DNA of 10,121 bases, from positions 107,341 to 117,461 of the forward strand of contig QKYT01000357.1 of the NCBI GenBank assembly GCA_003550305.1, read 5' to 3'. Positions within the stretch are counted from its first letter, which is position 1, and the number at the start of each line of letters is the position of its first letter. Positions 1 to 8,383 of this stretch are shown here, piece by piece. Both the position numbers and the translations under genes were made by a program. This DNA is from Glomus cerebriforme. Taxonomy: Eukaryota > Glomeromycota > Glomeromycetes > Glomerales > Glomeraceae. The notes below the pieces were generated by a model. That model ran no database searches, was not told the DNA's origin, and saw nothing but the letters and a program-made list of their open reading frames with translations.

Positions 1-3000
1 ATTCATTTGTCATTTCAAGTCATTTGCCGAACACTGCTTCTTACAGAGTTATTGCGCCGTATTAAGGGAGCGTCTATTAACGAGACAATGCATAAAATTG
101 CAAGTGATCTACAACAATTAAAGACTATTTATCAGCAATCAATCGAACAACAGCAAGCTTCTGCTTCAACAGATCCATTAATTAATAGTTTGGATACTAG
201 AAAATATTTTTTTACGATATTAGAAAAAGATATGGAAACCATGTATAAAATGTTGAATAATGGACGTAATAACTTGATTTTTGAACAAAATCCTAACTCA
301 AGCTCAACTCAAATCTATTATAAAGAATTAGCCAGAAAAGTCGATATTAAAAGGATTTATGATCCACCTGGTGAATTATCAAAGTATGGTAAAAGACACG
401 ATAATGATTTTGAGGAAATTTCACAAATATCAATTATTCCTACAAAAGATGAAATTTTATGCAATCGTGAACCCTTTTTACCCTCTCCACTTCCTGATGC
501 GCCTCATTTTTTACCCGTCGGAGTGGCTAGATTATTTGACATACAATTCCGACTTTTAAGAGAAGATATGTTAGGCCCAATTCGTAGTGGAATAATAAAT
601 TTTTTAGCTGAATTATCAAAAGACCATTTTTCTACTAATAAGAAGGATAATAAATTAGAAAAAATATTAAATGAAGGAGGTAGATTTACATATAATAATA
701 GTATGACTGATAATGGTGCTTTGCAGGTATATAAAATTGTAGAATTTGTTGATATTACTTGTGACGTAAGAAAAGGCTTATTTTGTACTCTAAAATTTAA
801 TCCTCCGAAAAATTTATTAAATGGTAATTTAGTTACCATTTTATTACCGAATTCAAATTCAAATTTTAGACAATCACAATCAAATAACCTTGTTGGTGGT
901 GATTTTAATTCAGATTTGTATTCAATTTATTTTGGTATAATTATGTCAACAAATGGAGCTAAAGTTGATATTAAATTTAATGATCTATCAATATATCCTA
1001 TTGTATTGAGTGAAATTTTATATTATAAAAACAAAGAAGGTGAAAAAAAAGCAAAAAAATTTATGATAGAGTCCAGTGTTTATTTTGAAGCTTATTATCA
1101 TAATCTTAAAAATCTTCAAACTGCCGATCCTTCTCTTCCTTTTGAGGAATATTTAGCTCCTAATCTTGATGATTTGAATGAGATTAGGAATGGAAATGGC
1201 GAGGAAAAAATAAATGATTGTGTAGATGTTAAAGTTGGAAAACCTATGTATACTAGATCACCAGGATTTAAATTTGATTTGTCAGTTTTATGTAAATATA
1301 AATATAATTTGAAATTAAATGTTGCCGGTACATATGATGAAGTGGAAAAAAATATTACTAAATATAGTAATATCAGTAAACCGATAGAAGAACCGCATGG
1401 ATTAGACGAAACTCAATGTAATAATTAAATAATCTATTATAAGAAAACGAGTTGGAAAAGATCATTAACTTCATTTAATCTTATTTGTAGCCAAGGCATT
1501 GATATCTGCTTTAACACGTGAAATTGCATTAATCGAAGGTATGTAGACGCAATAAATTTTTTTTTTTATTTTTTTTACTGAAGTTTTAATGACATAATAA
1601 TGTTATTTTCATAATTAATAGGGCCACCTGGTACTGGTAAAACTGTAGTTGGTGTTCAAGTAATGAAAGTATTATTGGCTAAAGAAAATCGAGAAATAAA
1701 CATTGGTCCTATTCTTGTAATTTGTTTTACTAATCATGCTCTTGACCAATTTCTGGAGGTAATTTACACTTTAATAAATATTTAAACAAAAATTCACTGT
1801 CTAACATTCCTACTTCTTTTTGTGGTTTAGCATTTACTTGATGAAGATATAACAACGAATATAGTGAGATTAGGATCTCGAACAAAATCTGAAAGAGTTA
1901 AAAAATATACTCTAAAAAAAGTTCACGTCAAAGGTGTCTATCCCATAATAGAATCATTATTACAAATTGAAGAAGAAGTTAATAATATCAAAACTAACTT
2001 TAAAAGAATTATGAATTGGAATGATGTATGTGAATATCTGAAGAATAAAGAAAAAAGATTTTTTAATAAATTGAAGTATATAGCTCATAATGATTTACCT
2101 GGTTGGGTTTTGGAAGCTGATTATTCTAAAGGATCCAAAGAATTCCAGAATATCAGTTTTGAAGAAATTGAAGATTATGAGAATAGTAGCTCTGAAGAAA
2201 CCGAAACTGAAGAAGAATCTCAGAATGGCAGTGAAGAGTCTGAACAAGAATCTCAAAATAGTGATGATGAAGAAATTAAAGAATCTCAAAATGAATTTCA
2301 AATTGTTCGAAATAAACGAAAAAAAAATTTAACTACATCTGAGCGATGGTTAAATGGAGAAGTTACTAAATTAATCAAAAAGAAAAAAAAATTTCTTTTG
2401 GATTTTGAAAAAGTGGATTCAGATAATGAGGAAACACAATTTATCGAAATTGAAGATTATATGAATGGTAACTCTGAAGAAATCGAAGAAAAATCTCAGA
2501 AATTTCAAACTGCTCGAAATAAACAGAATAAAAATTTAACTATATTTGAGCAATGGTTAAATGGAGATGATATTGAAATAATTAAAGAGAAAAAAAAAAC
2601 TTGTCCAGATTTTGAAGAAATGGATTCAGATGATGAATCGCAATTTATCGAAAATTATGAAGAACCAGAAACAGACCGTTCTTTGGATATATTATTAGAA
2701 GATAATAAAATTTGGAAAATGTCAAGAAAAGAAAGACATAAACTTCATGATTATTGGCGTGCAAAAGTTTATGAAGAAAAATTATCATTTTTACAAAAAA
2801 GGCATGAAAAAAAACGTCAAGAAAAGGATGAACTTTATAATGAAGGACAACGTCAAATATTATCAAATAAGGATGTTATTGGTATGACCACAAATGGTGC
2901 TGCTAAATTTCAAAATTTACTTAGATATATTGACTCTAAAATTATTATTTGTGAAGAAGCTGGCGAAGTCTTAGAAGCTCATATTCTAAGTGCATTAACT

Positions 3001-6000
3001 CCATCAACTCAACATTTGATATTAATAGGGGATCACAATCAACTTCGACCTCATATTGCAACTTATAATCTTAGTATGGACTCATCAATAGGAATGAAAT
3101 ATCAATTAGATAAATCATTGTTTGAAAGATTAGTAGATGGTAATAATACAATAAAGATTGAGAAGACTCAACTTTTAACTCAGAGACGTATGAGAAAAAT
3201 AGAAATCTCTGAATTAATTAAAGAAACACTTTATAAAAATTTAGAAGATGGTGATAATACTGTTTATTACCCAAAAGTACGTGGAGCTCAACACAATGTA
3301 TATTTTATTGATCATAGACATCCAGAAAAAAATTCTGGTAGTGATTTGGCACAATCTCATGTGAATCCATATGAAGTTAAAATGGTAGTAGAAATGGTAA
3401 AATATTTTGTTAAGAATGGATACACTAAACCCAAAGATATAGCAGTACTTACTCCTTATATAGGACAAATGATTAAAATTGAAGAAGCTTTATCCGAATC
3501 GTTTGCTGTTCTTCTTGATGAAAGAGATACACAGAATATTTCTAATGTAGAACAAGAAGATGAGAATGACAAGACAGACAAGAAAAGAATACAAAAATCA
3601 TTAAACCAACAAGTTACATTAAGAACTGTTGATAATTTTCAAGGTGAAGAAGCAAATATAGTTATAATTTCATTAGTTCGTAATTTCTCTAAATCTGGTA
3701 ATCATGGTACTATTGGATTTCTCAAAAGTAAGAATAGAAGTAATGTATTATTGTCACGTGCTCGTGAAGGAATGTATCTTCTTGGTAATTCTGAATTAAT
3801 GGCAATGAAATCTAAAGATATGTGGGCTCCTGTAATTAACATCTTACATAAGCGTAATCCATCACAAGTTGGTTTTGGCATGCCAATTGTATGTAATCGA
3901 CATCCTGATTACAAGAATATTATTATTGATCCTGAACAATTTGCGGAAGTTAGCCCAAATGGCGGATGCTATAACACTTGTGACAGCTCACTTTCTTGTG
4001 GACATACATGTACTTTAAAGTGTCATCCAGATAATCTTAATCATGTTGGAGTTAAGTGTTATAAACGTTGTATAAAATTACATTCAGTATGTGGTCATCC
4101 ATGTTCAAAACTTTGTCATCAAGATTGTGGAAGATGTGAATTTCCAATTGGAGATATTATATTACCTGGTTGTGGTCATACATTACCAAACGCTAGATGT
4201 TGGCAAAATCAAACTAAAGAGGAAATCAATTGTATTGTTTCTACTGATATTATATTGCCTGGCTGTGGGCATACATTTAAAGATGTTGAATGTTGGAAAA
4301 TTAAAATTAAAGATAAACTCAAATGTGAGGTTCTTATTGATATTATACTACCTGAATGTGGCCATCTATTACAAAATGTTGAATGTTGGAAAGATCAAGC
4401 TAAGGAGAGTTTCACATGTCATTTTCCAATGGATATTACATTACCTAGTTGTGGACATACATTACAAAGTGTTGAATGTTGGAAAAACAAATTTAAAGAA
4501 ACGCTCAAATGTAATACTTCTATAGATGTTATATTACCTGGCTGTGATCATATATTAAATATTGAATGTTGGAAAAAACAAGCTAAAGAGATACCAGAGT
4601 GTAATATTCCTATTGATATTTTATTACCTGAGTGTGGTCATACATTACAAAATGTCGAATGTTGGAAGAATAAGGCCAAAAAATTACCTAAATGTAATGT
4701 TCCTGATGATATTACATTACCTGGTTGTGGTCATACATTACAAAATGTTGAATGTTGGAAAAATAAAGCCAATGAATTACCTAAGTGCAATTCTCTTATT
4801 GATATTACATTACCTGGTTGTGGTCATATATTACAAAATGTTGAATGTTGGAAGAATGAAGTTAAGGAAACAATCCGATGTAATCTTTATATTGATAAAT
4901 TATCTAGTTGTGGTCATACATTACAAAATGTTAAATGTTGGAAAAATCAAATCAATGATTTACCTAAGTGTAATACTCCTGTTAATATTACATTACCTTG
5001 TGGTCATCCATTACAAAACATTGAATGTTGGAAGGATCAAGCCAAAGAATTACCCAAATGTGACCACCTTGTTGATATTACATTGCCTTGTGAACATCAA
5101 CTACAAAATGTTGAATGTTGGAAAAATGAAATTAAAAAATCAATCAAATGTTATATGTCTATTGATATTCCATTAAGTTGTGGTCATTCATTACGAAATG
5201 TTGAATGTTGGAAAAAGCAAATCAAAGAAGAATTACCCAAATGCAATACCTCTATTAGTATTAAATCACCTAATTGTGATCATATATTACAAAATGTTAA
5301 ATGTTGGAAGAATCAAATCAACGAATTACCTAAATGTAATACTATTATTAATATTAAATCATCTGATTGTGGGCATAATTTACAAGACAAATGTTGGAAG
5401 AATCAAACCAGCAAATTGCCTAAATGTAATACTCTTATTGATATTACATTACCATGTGGACATCCATTACAAAATGTTGAATGTTCGCAAAGAGGAACAA
5501 TAAAATGTATGAAACTAGTCAAAAAAAGATTACCAAATTGTGAACACTCTAAAGATATTCAAGTATATAATTTTTCATTTATTGTAGTAATTATTTACAT
5601 AAAAACATATTATCAAATATCTAACTATTTTTATTTTTAGTGCTCTAAGCCAATTGATGACATTAAGTGTGAAGAGAAATGTGGAAAATACTTGGAATGT
5701 GGTCATAAATGTTATAAAAAATGTGTTGAATGTCAGAAAGGTTCTACACCAGATAATAATAAACAAAACAAGCAAATAAAACATGGAAAATGTAAAACTA
5801 AATGTAATACATTATTATCTTGTGGACATAAATGTAATATAAATTGCCATAAGGGAAAAGAATGTCCACCGTGTAATCAGAGTTGTACAGTGTTATGTGA
5901 GCATACTAAAACATGTAGTAAAAGTTGTTTAGAACCTTGTACTATATGCGCAAAAAATTGTTCATGGGAATGTAAACATCAAGGAAAATGTGAATTAAGT

Positions 6001-7854
6001 TGCGGAACTCCTTGTAATAGATTACCTTGTAATGAAAGTTGTGATAAAAAATTGAAATGCGGACATAAATGTACCGGAGTTTGTGGTGAAATTTGTCCAG
6101 ATTTCTGCATTAAATGTGCTCCTAAAAAAGTTAAAAATCAATGTAAGTTAATTTTATGATTAATTTTATAAAAATTTATCATTTAATATATATATAATTA
6201 CTAATATTTTTTACAAACAGTATCGGATAAAAATATAGATTGGAAGAAAGAAAAAATGATTGTTCTTTCTTGTGGGCATGCATATACGATGAGAACTTTG
6301 GATACACTTATGGGAATGAAAGATTATTATGAAGGTTCAATCGAAGGTGGATGGACATCAGTTAAAGAGCTTCCAATTTCACCAACGAATACAAATACAT
6401 GCCCAGAATGTCAAACTCCAATTAAAAATATTAGGAGATATGGAAGAATAATTAAACATCACACATTGGACATACAAACTAAGAAATTCCTAGTAAAATA
6501 TGACAGAAGATTAAAAGAAATCAACAAAAAAATTAATTCCTTTGTTTCTGGAAGTAAAACTAAAAATAGGAGAAAAAAGTTAAAAAAAGAATTACCTAAA
6601 TCGGAATTAAGACCAATAGAAGTAGTATTTAAAGAATGTGATATCAATAAGAAACGGACTACAATTACTACTTATAGTTATTTCGAAAGTATTGAAATGT
6701 ATCACGGATTTGATGAAACTAGTGAGCAGGTTTGGCTCGATCATTTTGGACAATTATTACAATATTATCGAGAGTTAATTTCTATTTATCGTGCCTCACC
6801 TCATAAAAAAGCTTTTGAAGCTACCGTTTCAAATTTGTAAGTATAAAATTAGTCTTCCTAAAAATAATGTATTCTGTATTTTTTTTTAATTTATTTGAAA
6901 AAATTGCTTTTTAGAAACGCAAAAGAAAATTCTAAATATTTGGCTGCAAAGGTTATCCCTTCCAAATCTTTGCAATTGAACTTCCAAGAAACACTTTCAC
7001 AAATAGGAATTCCGATACCACGAGTAGATAGTAGAATTCACTTAGACGCATTTATGGAAATTATCAATATACAAAAGATCTTTTATCACGAGATTCTATT
7101 TATAATTGATGTGTTATCAAAAGAATCGACACCTGTAGTAATTGAAGATAAAAATATCATGAGTATTAAGGAAGTTTGGAAAAATTTTGCTGAAAAGTTA
7201 CAACTTTCTATTCAAAATCATCTACATAATATAAGAGAAGAAGCGGAATCTACTTACTGTGGTAGACATTTACTTATAGTTGATGTAGAAATGTTAGAGA
7301 TTGATCTTAAAAAGCTTATATATCAATTAAAATATCCACACAATGGAATTTTCGATAGAGCACTTCAAGAAAAGATTATAAAAAAATGTGAAGGTATTAA
7401 TGAAAGAATTGGAGATATATCTACAAGCGACAGATATAAATATGCCGAAGGTAAATTTAAGGATGACATTCTTAAATGGTTAAAAATTTTATGGAAAATT
7501 TGTAATGATGTTGAAATTTGTGCTGAAAATTTGAGTTCAAATTTTGAAGAAGAATTAGTAATTCATAAAGCAAATATTTCAGGTGTGTTAATCATTTTAA
7601 CAAAATTATAAAATTATATTTTTTTAGGAATAATTTTTTAATTATTTATCATCTTTATTATTCATTAGAAGAAGATTGGTATGAGTGGTATATGTGTCCT
7701 AACGGTCATCCGGTAAGTAATTTTAATAAAGTTTATACTTATTTTTACTAGATGTTTTATTTTATTCTAATCATGATATATTTAATGATTTTTTTTTTAG
7801 TATCCGATTGGAAAATACGTATATTGCCCTGATTGTAATGAGGAAGTCGATTAA
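1..7854 (+). CDS. ZNFX1-like: NFX1-type zinc finger-containing helicase (ZNFX1/Hrr1-like), 5' partial, 9 exons in window
   Basis: Spliced model: 1-1417, 1491-1538, 1622-1758, 1831-5562, 5641-6142, 6221-6836, 6915-7582, 7669-7712, 7801-7854. The join keeps one frame for 7218 nt (2405 residues plus TAA). The family is recognised from FRLLRED (183-189), LDETQ (468-472), Walker A GPPGTGKT (489-496), TNHALDQ, EEAG (909-912), GDHNQLRP (934-941), QRRMR (985-989), DNFQGEE (from 1135), LSRAR (1175-1179) and a Cys/His-rich second half. Known relatives act in RNA silencing (fission-yeast Hrr1 in the RNA-directed RNA polymerase complex, Neurospora SAD-3 in meiotic silencing, nematode ZNFX-1 in small-RNA inheritance) and in vertebrate antiviral sensing. 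A role in RNA silencing or RNA surveillance here is inference. The frame is open to the left edge. The first in-frame ATG is at 88 (M30), but the residues before it look coding, so the true start probably lies upstream. A splice acceptor inside nt 1-50 (TTACAG at 41-46) cannot be excluded. Confidence 0.9.
1418..1490 (+). other. Intron 1 (73 bp, phase 1)
   Basis: The donor is GTAATA and the acceptor TTTGTAG. Splicing turns an apparent stop shortly after LDETQ into LDETQSKALISAL, the expected family sequence before Walker A. An ATTAACT word at 1464-1470 could be the branch point. Confidence 0.9.
1539..1621 (+). other. Intron 2 (83 bp, phase 1), splits the Walker A codon
   Basis: The donor is GTATGT and the acceptor TTAATAG. 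Joining the single G at 1538 to GG at 1622 makes the first glycine of GPPGTGKT. A long T tract runs from about 1558 to 1576. Confidence 0.92.
1759..1830 (+). other. Intron 3 (72 bp, phase 0)
   Basis: The donor is GTAATT and the acceptor TGGTTTAG, with a CTAAC branch-point-like word at 1801-1805. It joins TNHALDQFLE to HLLDEDITT. The coding sequence therefore enters the long exon at 1831, not at the GTG at 1864, which is an internal valine codon. Confidence 0.92.
2164..2649 (+). repeat. Tandem duplication in the acidic insertion of the helicase
   Basis: Two direct copies lie end to end inside exon 4. Unit 1 (2164-2445, residues 646-739) and unit 2 (2446-2649, residues 740-807) both open with the same 15 nt encoding EIEDY. 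Both continue with a Gln/Arg/Asn-Lys block, NLT, a WLNG motif, a lysine run and an acidic DSD motif, and close with QFI. Unit 1 holds about 26 extra Ser/Glu/Gln residues (EESQNGSEESEQESQN-like). A third copy of the opening (ENYEE) follows unit 2. The copies differ at many sites, so the duplication is not recent. The region lies between motifs Ia and II and is probably a flexible surface insertion. No function can be assigned. Confidence 0.85.
3892..4137 (+). other. First Cys/His cluster (NFX1-like) after the helicase
   Basis: Residues 1222-1303 follow helicase motif VI directly and start with CNRHP. They contain NGGCYNTC, SCGHTCTLKCHPD, KCYKRC, VCGHPCSKLCHQDCGRC. This C-G-H-x-C-x3-C(H) grammar is the family's entry cluster, in which cysteines and histidines bind zinc. 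It keeps the ordinary NFX1-type spacing, unlike the tandem array that begins immediately after it. Confidence 0.85.
4138..5508 (+). repeat. Tandem array of 15 CHCC zinc-finger-like units (27-32 residues each)
   Basis: The array covers residues 1304-1760. Unit ends, each closing on Cys: 4233, 4326, 4419, 4512, 4602, 4695, 4788, 4881, 4971, 5061, 5151, 5244, 5337, 5427, 5508. The typical unit reads as I-D-I-x-L-P-G-CGHTLQNVECWK, about nine residues, then LPKC, giving C-x-H-x6-C-x10-C. All 15 units keep C, H, C and C. The middle Gly becomes Asp or Glu in units 5, 11 and 13 (CDH, CEH, CDH). Units 5 and 14 have H-x5-C. Unit 15 is short and lacks the Trp. Most units are 93 or 90 nt, and DNA words such as ACAAAATGTTGAATGTTGGA recur. 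A degenerate 16th start (LPNCEHSKDIQ) runs into intron 4. Relatives I remember carry only one or a few such elements. The zinc ligand set is seen; binding to zinc or RNA is inference. Confidence 0.93.
5563..5640 (+). other. Intron 4 (78 bp, phase 0)
   Basis: The donor is GTATAT and the acceptor TTTTTAG, with CTAAC at 5621-5625. It joins KDIQ to CSKPIDDIKC. Without splicing the frame would end at 5638-5640 after a hydrophobic run that does not resemble the family. Confidence 0.88.
5641..6142 (+). other. Exon 5: classical NFX1-type zinc fingers
   Basis: About 167 residues (1779-1945) are dense in Cys and His in the canonical NFX1-type pattern. Visible elements are LECGHKCYKKC, LSCGHKCNINCHKGKECPPC, CTVLCEHTKTC, SWECKHQGKCELSC, TPCNRLPC and LKCGHKCTGVCGEICPDFC. 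In NFX1 and ZNFX1 such fingers contact nucleic acid or proteins. A short Lys/Asn/Gln linker (around KGSTPDNNKQNKQIKHGK) interrupts the first two fingers. These fingers follow the normal family spacing, so the expansion is confined to the preceding array. Confidence 0.9.
6143..6220 (+). other. Intron 5 (78 bp, phase 1)
   Basis: The donor is GTAAGT, a near-perfect consensus, and the acceptor TACAAACAG, with ACTAAT/CTAAT at about 6200-6205. It removes the stop at 6157-6159 and joins the Cys-rich exon to the RING-like segment. Confidence 0.92.
6256..6450 (+). other. RING-like CGH...CPEC segment
   Basis: Residues from 1958 on read MIVLSCGHAYTMRTLDTLMG and, after about 35 residues, TCPECQTPI followed by a YGRI tail. 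Visible potential zinc ligands are C1963, H1965, C2006 and C2009. Other ZNFX1 proteins have the same block (a P/LSCGH...TLD...YY...CP.C..PI...YGRI series from memory). It resembles half of a RING finger, but the cysteines seen are too few for a full cross-brace RING, so ubiquitin-ligase activity cannot be claimed from this part alone. A basic stretch at about 6550-6600 (KTKNRRKKLKKE) follows and could be a nuclear-localisation or RNA-contact patch. Confidence 0.75.
6837..6914 (+). other. Intron 6 (78 bp, phase 2)
   Basis: The donor is GTAAGT and the acceptor GCTTTTTAG. It removes the stop at 6838-6840 and joins VSNL to NAKENSKYLAAK in frame. Confidence 0.88.
6915..7582 (+). other. Exon 7: helical C-terminal region
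   Basis: About 223 residues (2151-2373) with few cysteines and a regular hydrophobic pattern, for example FMEIINIQKIFYHEILFI and VDVEMLEIDLKKLIYQLKYP, suggest alpha-helical bundles or coiled coil. This matches the poorly named region that links the RING-like block to the terminal finger in ZNFX1 relatives. No catalytic motif was recognised. Confidence 0.7.
7583..7668 (+). other. Intron 7 (86 bp, phase 1)
   Basis: The donor is GTGTGT and the acceptor TTCATTAG. Splicing joins NIS to EEDWYEWYMCPNGHP, the start of the terminal finger. A second acceptor-like TTTTTTTAG ends at 7627, but using it would add a run of AT-rich codons with stops. Confidence 0.82.
7669..7851 (+). other. C-terminal RZ-type finger, shortened, encoded by exons 8 and 9
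   Basis: Exon 8 (7669-7712) and exon 9 (7801-7854) give WYEWYMCPNGHP joined to YPIGKYVYCPDCNEEVD-stop. Potential ligands are C2383, H2387, C2397 and C2400, in the form C-x3-H-x9-C-x2-C. The CPNGHPY and IG words identify the RZ finger known from the ends of ZNFX1 proteins and from RNF213. In the form I remember, the loop between His and the last CxxC is about six residues longer and contains a CGG-like segment, which is missing here. The four presumed ligands are kept. RZ fingers of RNF213 take part in ubiquitin transfer; whether this one does is unknown. Confidence 0.8.
7713..7800 (+). other. Intron 8 (88 bp, phase 0), inside the RZ finger
   Basis: The donor is GTAAGT and the acceptor a T run then TAG, with CTAAT at 7767-7771. 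It separates CPNGHP from YPIGK. Confidence 0.88.
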
Positions 7855-7959
7855 CTCATTAACAGTACCGTTAGAAATAGAATTATAGAATTAAACAACA
7901 TTTTTTTAAAATATATTGTATACTATTAGAAATATTGAATTTAAAAGTTTATTTATGAA

Positions 7960-7980
7960 AATAAAATATAAAATAATAAA
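7960..7980 (+). terminator. Candidate polyadenylation signals of the ZNFX1-like gene
   Basis: Two AATAAA hexamers, at 7960-7965 and 7975-7980, lie 106-126 nt after the stop codon in a very AT-rich 3' region. The placement suits a eukaryotic poly(A) signal. In such AT-rich DNA the hexamer also occurs by chance, so this is only a candidate. Confidence 0.45.
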
Positions 7981-8383
7981 TAATTGATTAATTCCATTCA
8001 AATGTTACGTTTATAATACTGTGGTTTCATGTAAAAGTCTCAATGTATTTGATAAAAATTTTCTATTTGCATGTTTTTGATGACATACTGTATCTTCATG
8101 TTATAATATACTAACACAGGATTTTTCAATTATCAAAATCACTAAAATTGAAACAATACTTTCATTATGATCATTATACAGAATATTTTACAATGTTTTA
8201 TTGTGTTAAATAATGAACAAATTTCCTCTTTTTAGTCAAAAAGAACAAAATCAATTTTAAAATTTAATTCAATTACTACGAATGAAAGTAAACATGATGT
8301 CCCTATCGTATGATAATAACCACTAAAATTCAATAAAAACATAATTGAAAATTTGATAGAGAATCAGAGTAATAAATCCAATT
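7981..8383. other. AT-rich intergenic DNA without recognisable gene
   Basis: No frame of useful length, tRNA or other RNA gene is visible on either strand. The only structure seen is an 8-bp inverted repeat, TTTCAATT at 8124-8131 and AATTGAAA at 8146-8153, with a 14-nt spacer, which could arise by chance. Confidence 0.6.

Larger units (their letters stand above)
1402..3840 (+). other. SF1 (UPF1-like) RNA helicase domain within the CDS
   Basis: The region carries the ordered motifs of a superfamily 1B helicase: a Q-like LDETQ, motif I GPPGTGKT (residues 489-496, ATP phosphate binding), Ia with TNHALDQ, II as CEEAGE (908-913), III GDHNQLRP, IV QRRMR, V with VDNFQGEEANIV, and VI with NVLLSRAREG. 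Motif II starts with Glu-Glu instead of Asp-Glu. From memory this EEA form is usual in ZNFX1 relatives, so I do not read it as inactivation. A long charged insertion (about residues 640-860) separates the Ia part from motif II, as in other family members. With all motifs present, ATPase and helicase activity is expected. The Walker A glycine codon is split by intron 2, and the 48-nt exon 2 carries only the lead-in to that loop, so correct splicing of a tiny exon is needed for an active enzyme. Confidence 0.9.

Noticed and set aside
1864..1866. GTG at 1864 as a start codon of a separate protein.
   Set aside because: The frame continues upstream through exon 4 to 1831 and across intron 3 into the Walker A exon; the GTG is a valine codon.
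2953..2964. Glu-Glu in motif II as evidence of an inactive helicase.
   Set aside because: From memory, ZNFX1-type helicases commonly carry EEA here, and the other motifs are intact.
4091..5503. Three long open frames in a second forward frame across the finger array (4091-4525, 4562-5176, 5180-5503).
   Set aside because: They are by-products of the array: its units are multiples of three, so a frame open in one unit stays open in the others. Their translations repeat a hydrophobic pattern without family resemblance.
4138..5508. Regularly spaced repeats of about 90 nt might suggest a CRISPR-like array or satellite.
   Set aside because: The repeats are translated in frame within a continuous exon, keep Cys/His codons, and have no constant-repeat and variable-spacer structure.
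504..6647. Minus-strand open frames of 60-110 codons (for example 504-839, 2095-2301, 2645-2866, 3241-3468, 5575-5784, 6459-6647).
   Set aside because: All lie opposite coding exons or cross an intron; their Phe/Leu/Ile-rich translations are what AT-rich coding DNA gives in antisense.
1424..7611. The ZNFX1-like gene looks broken into six or more open frames, as in a pseudogene.
   Set aside because: Each break falls just inside a GT...AG interval of 72-88 bp, with branch-point-like words in several of them, and splicing restores one frame with the expected family sequence at each join. Introns explain the breaks.
7619..7630. The T-run then TAG ending at 7627 as the acceptor of intron 7.
   Set aside because: It would add AT-rich codons and would not give the EEDWYEWYMCPNGHP junction in frame; the acceptor at 7668 does.
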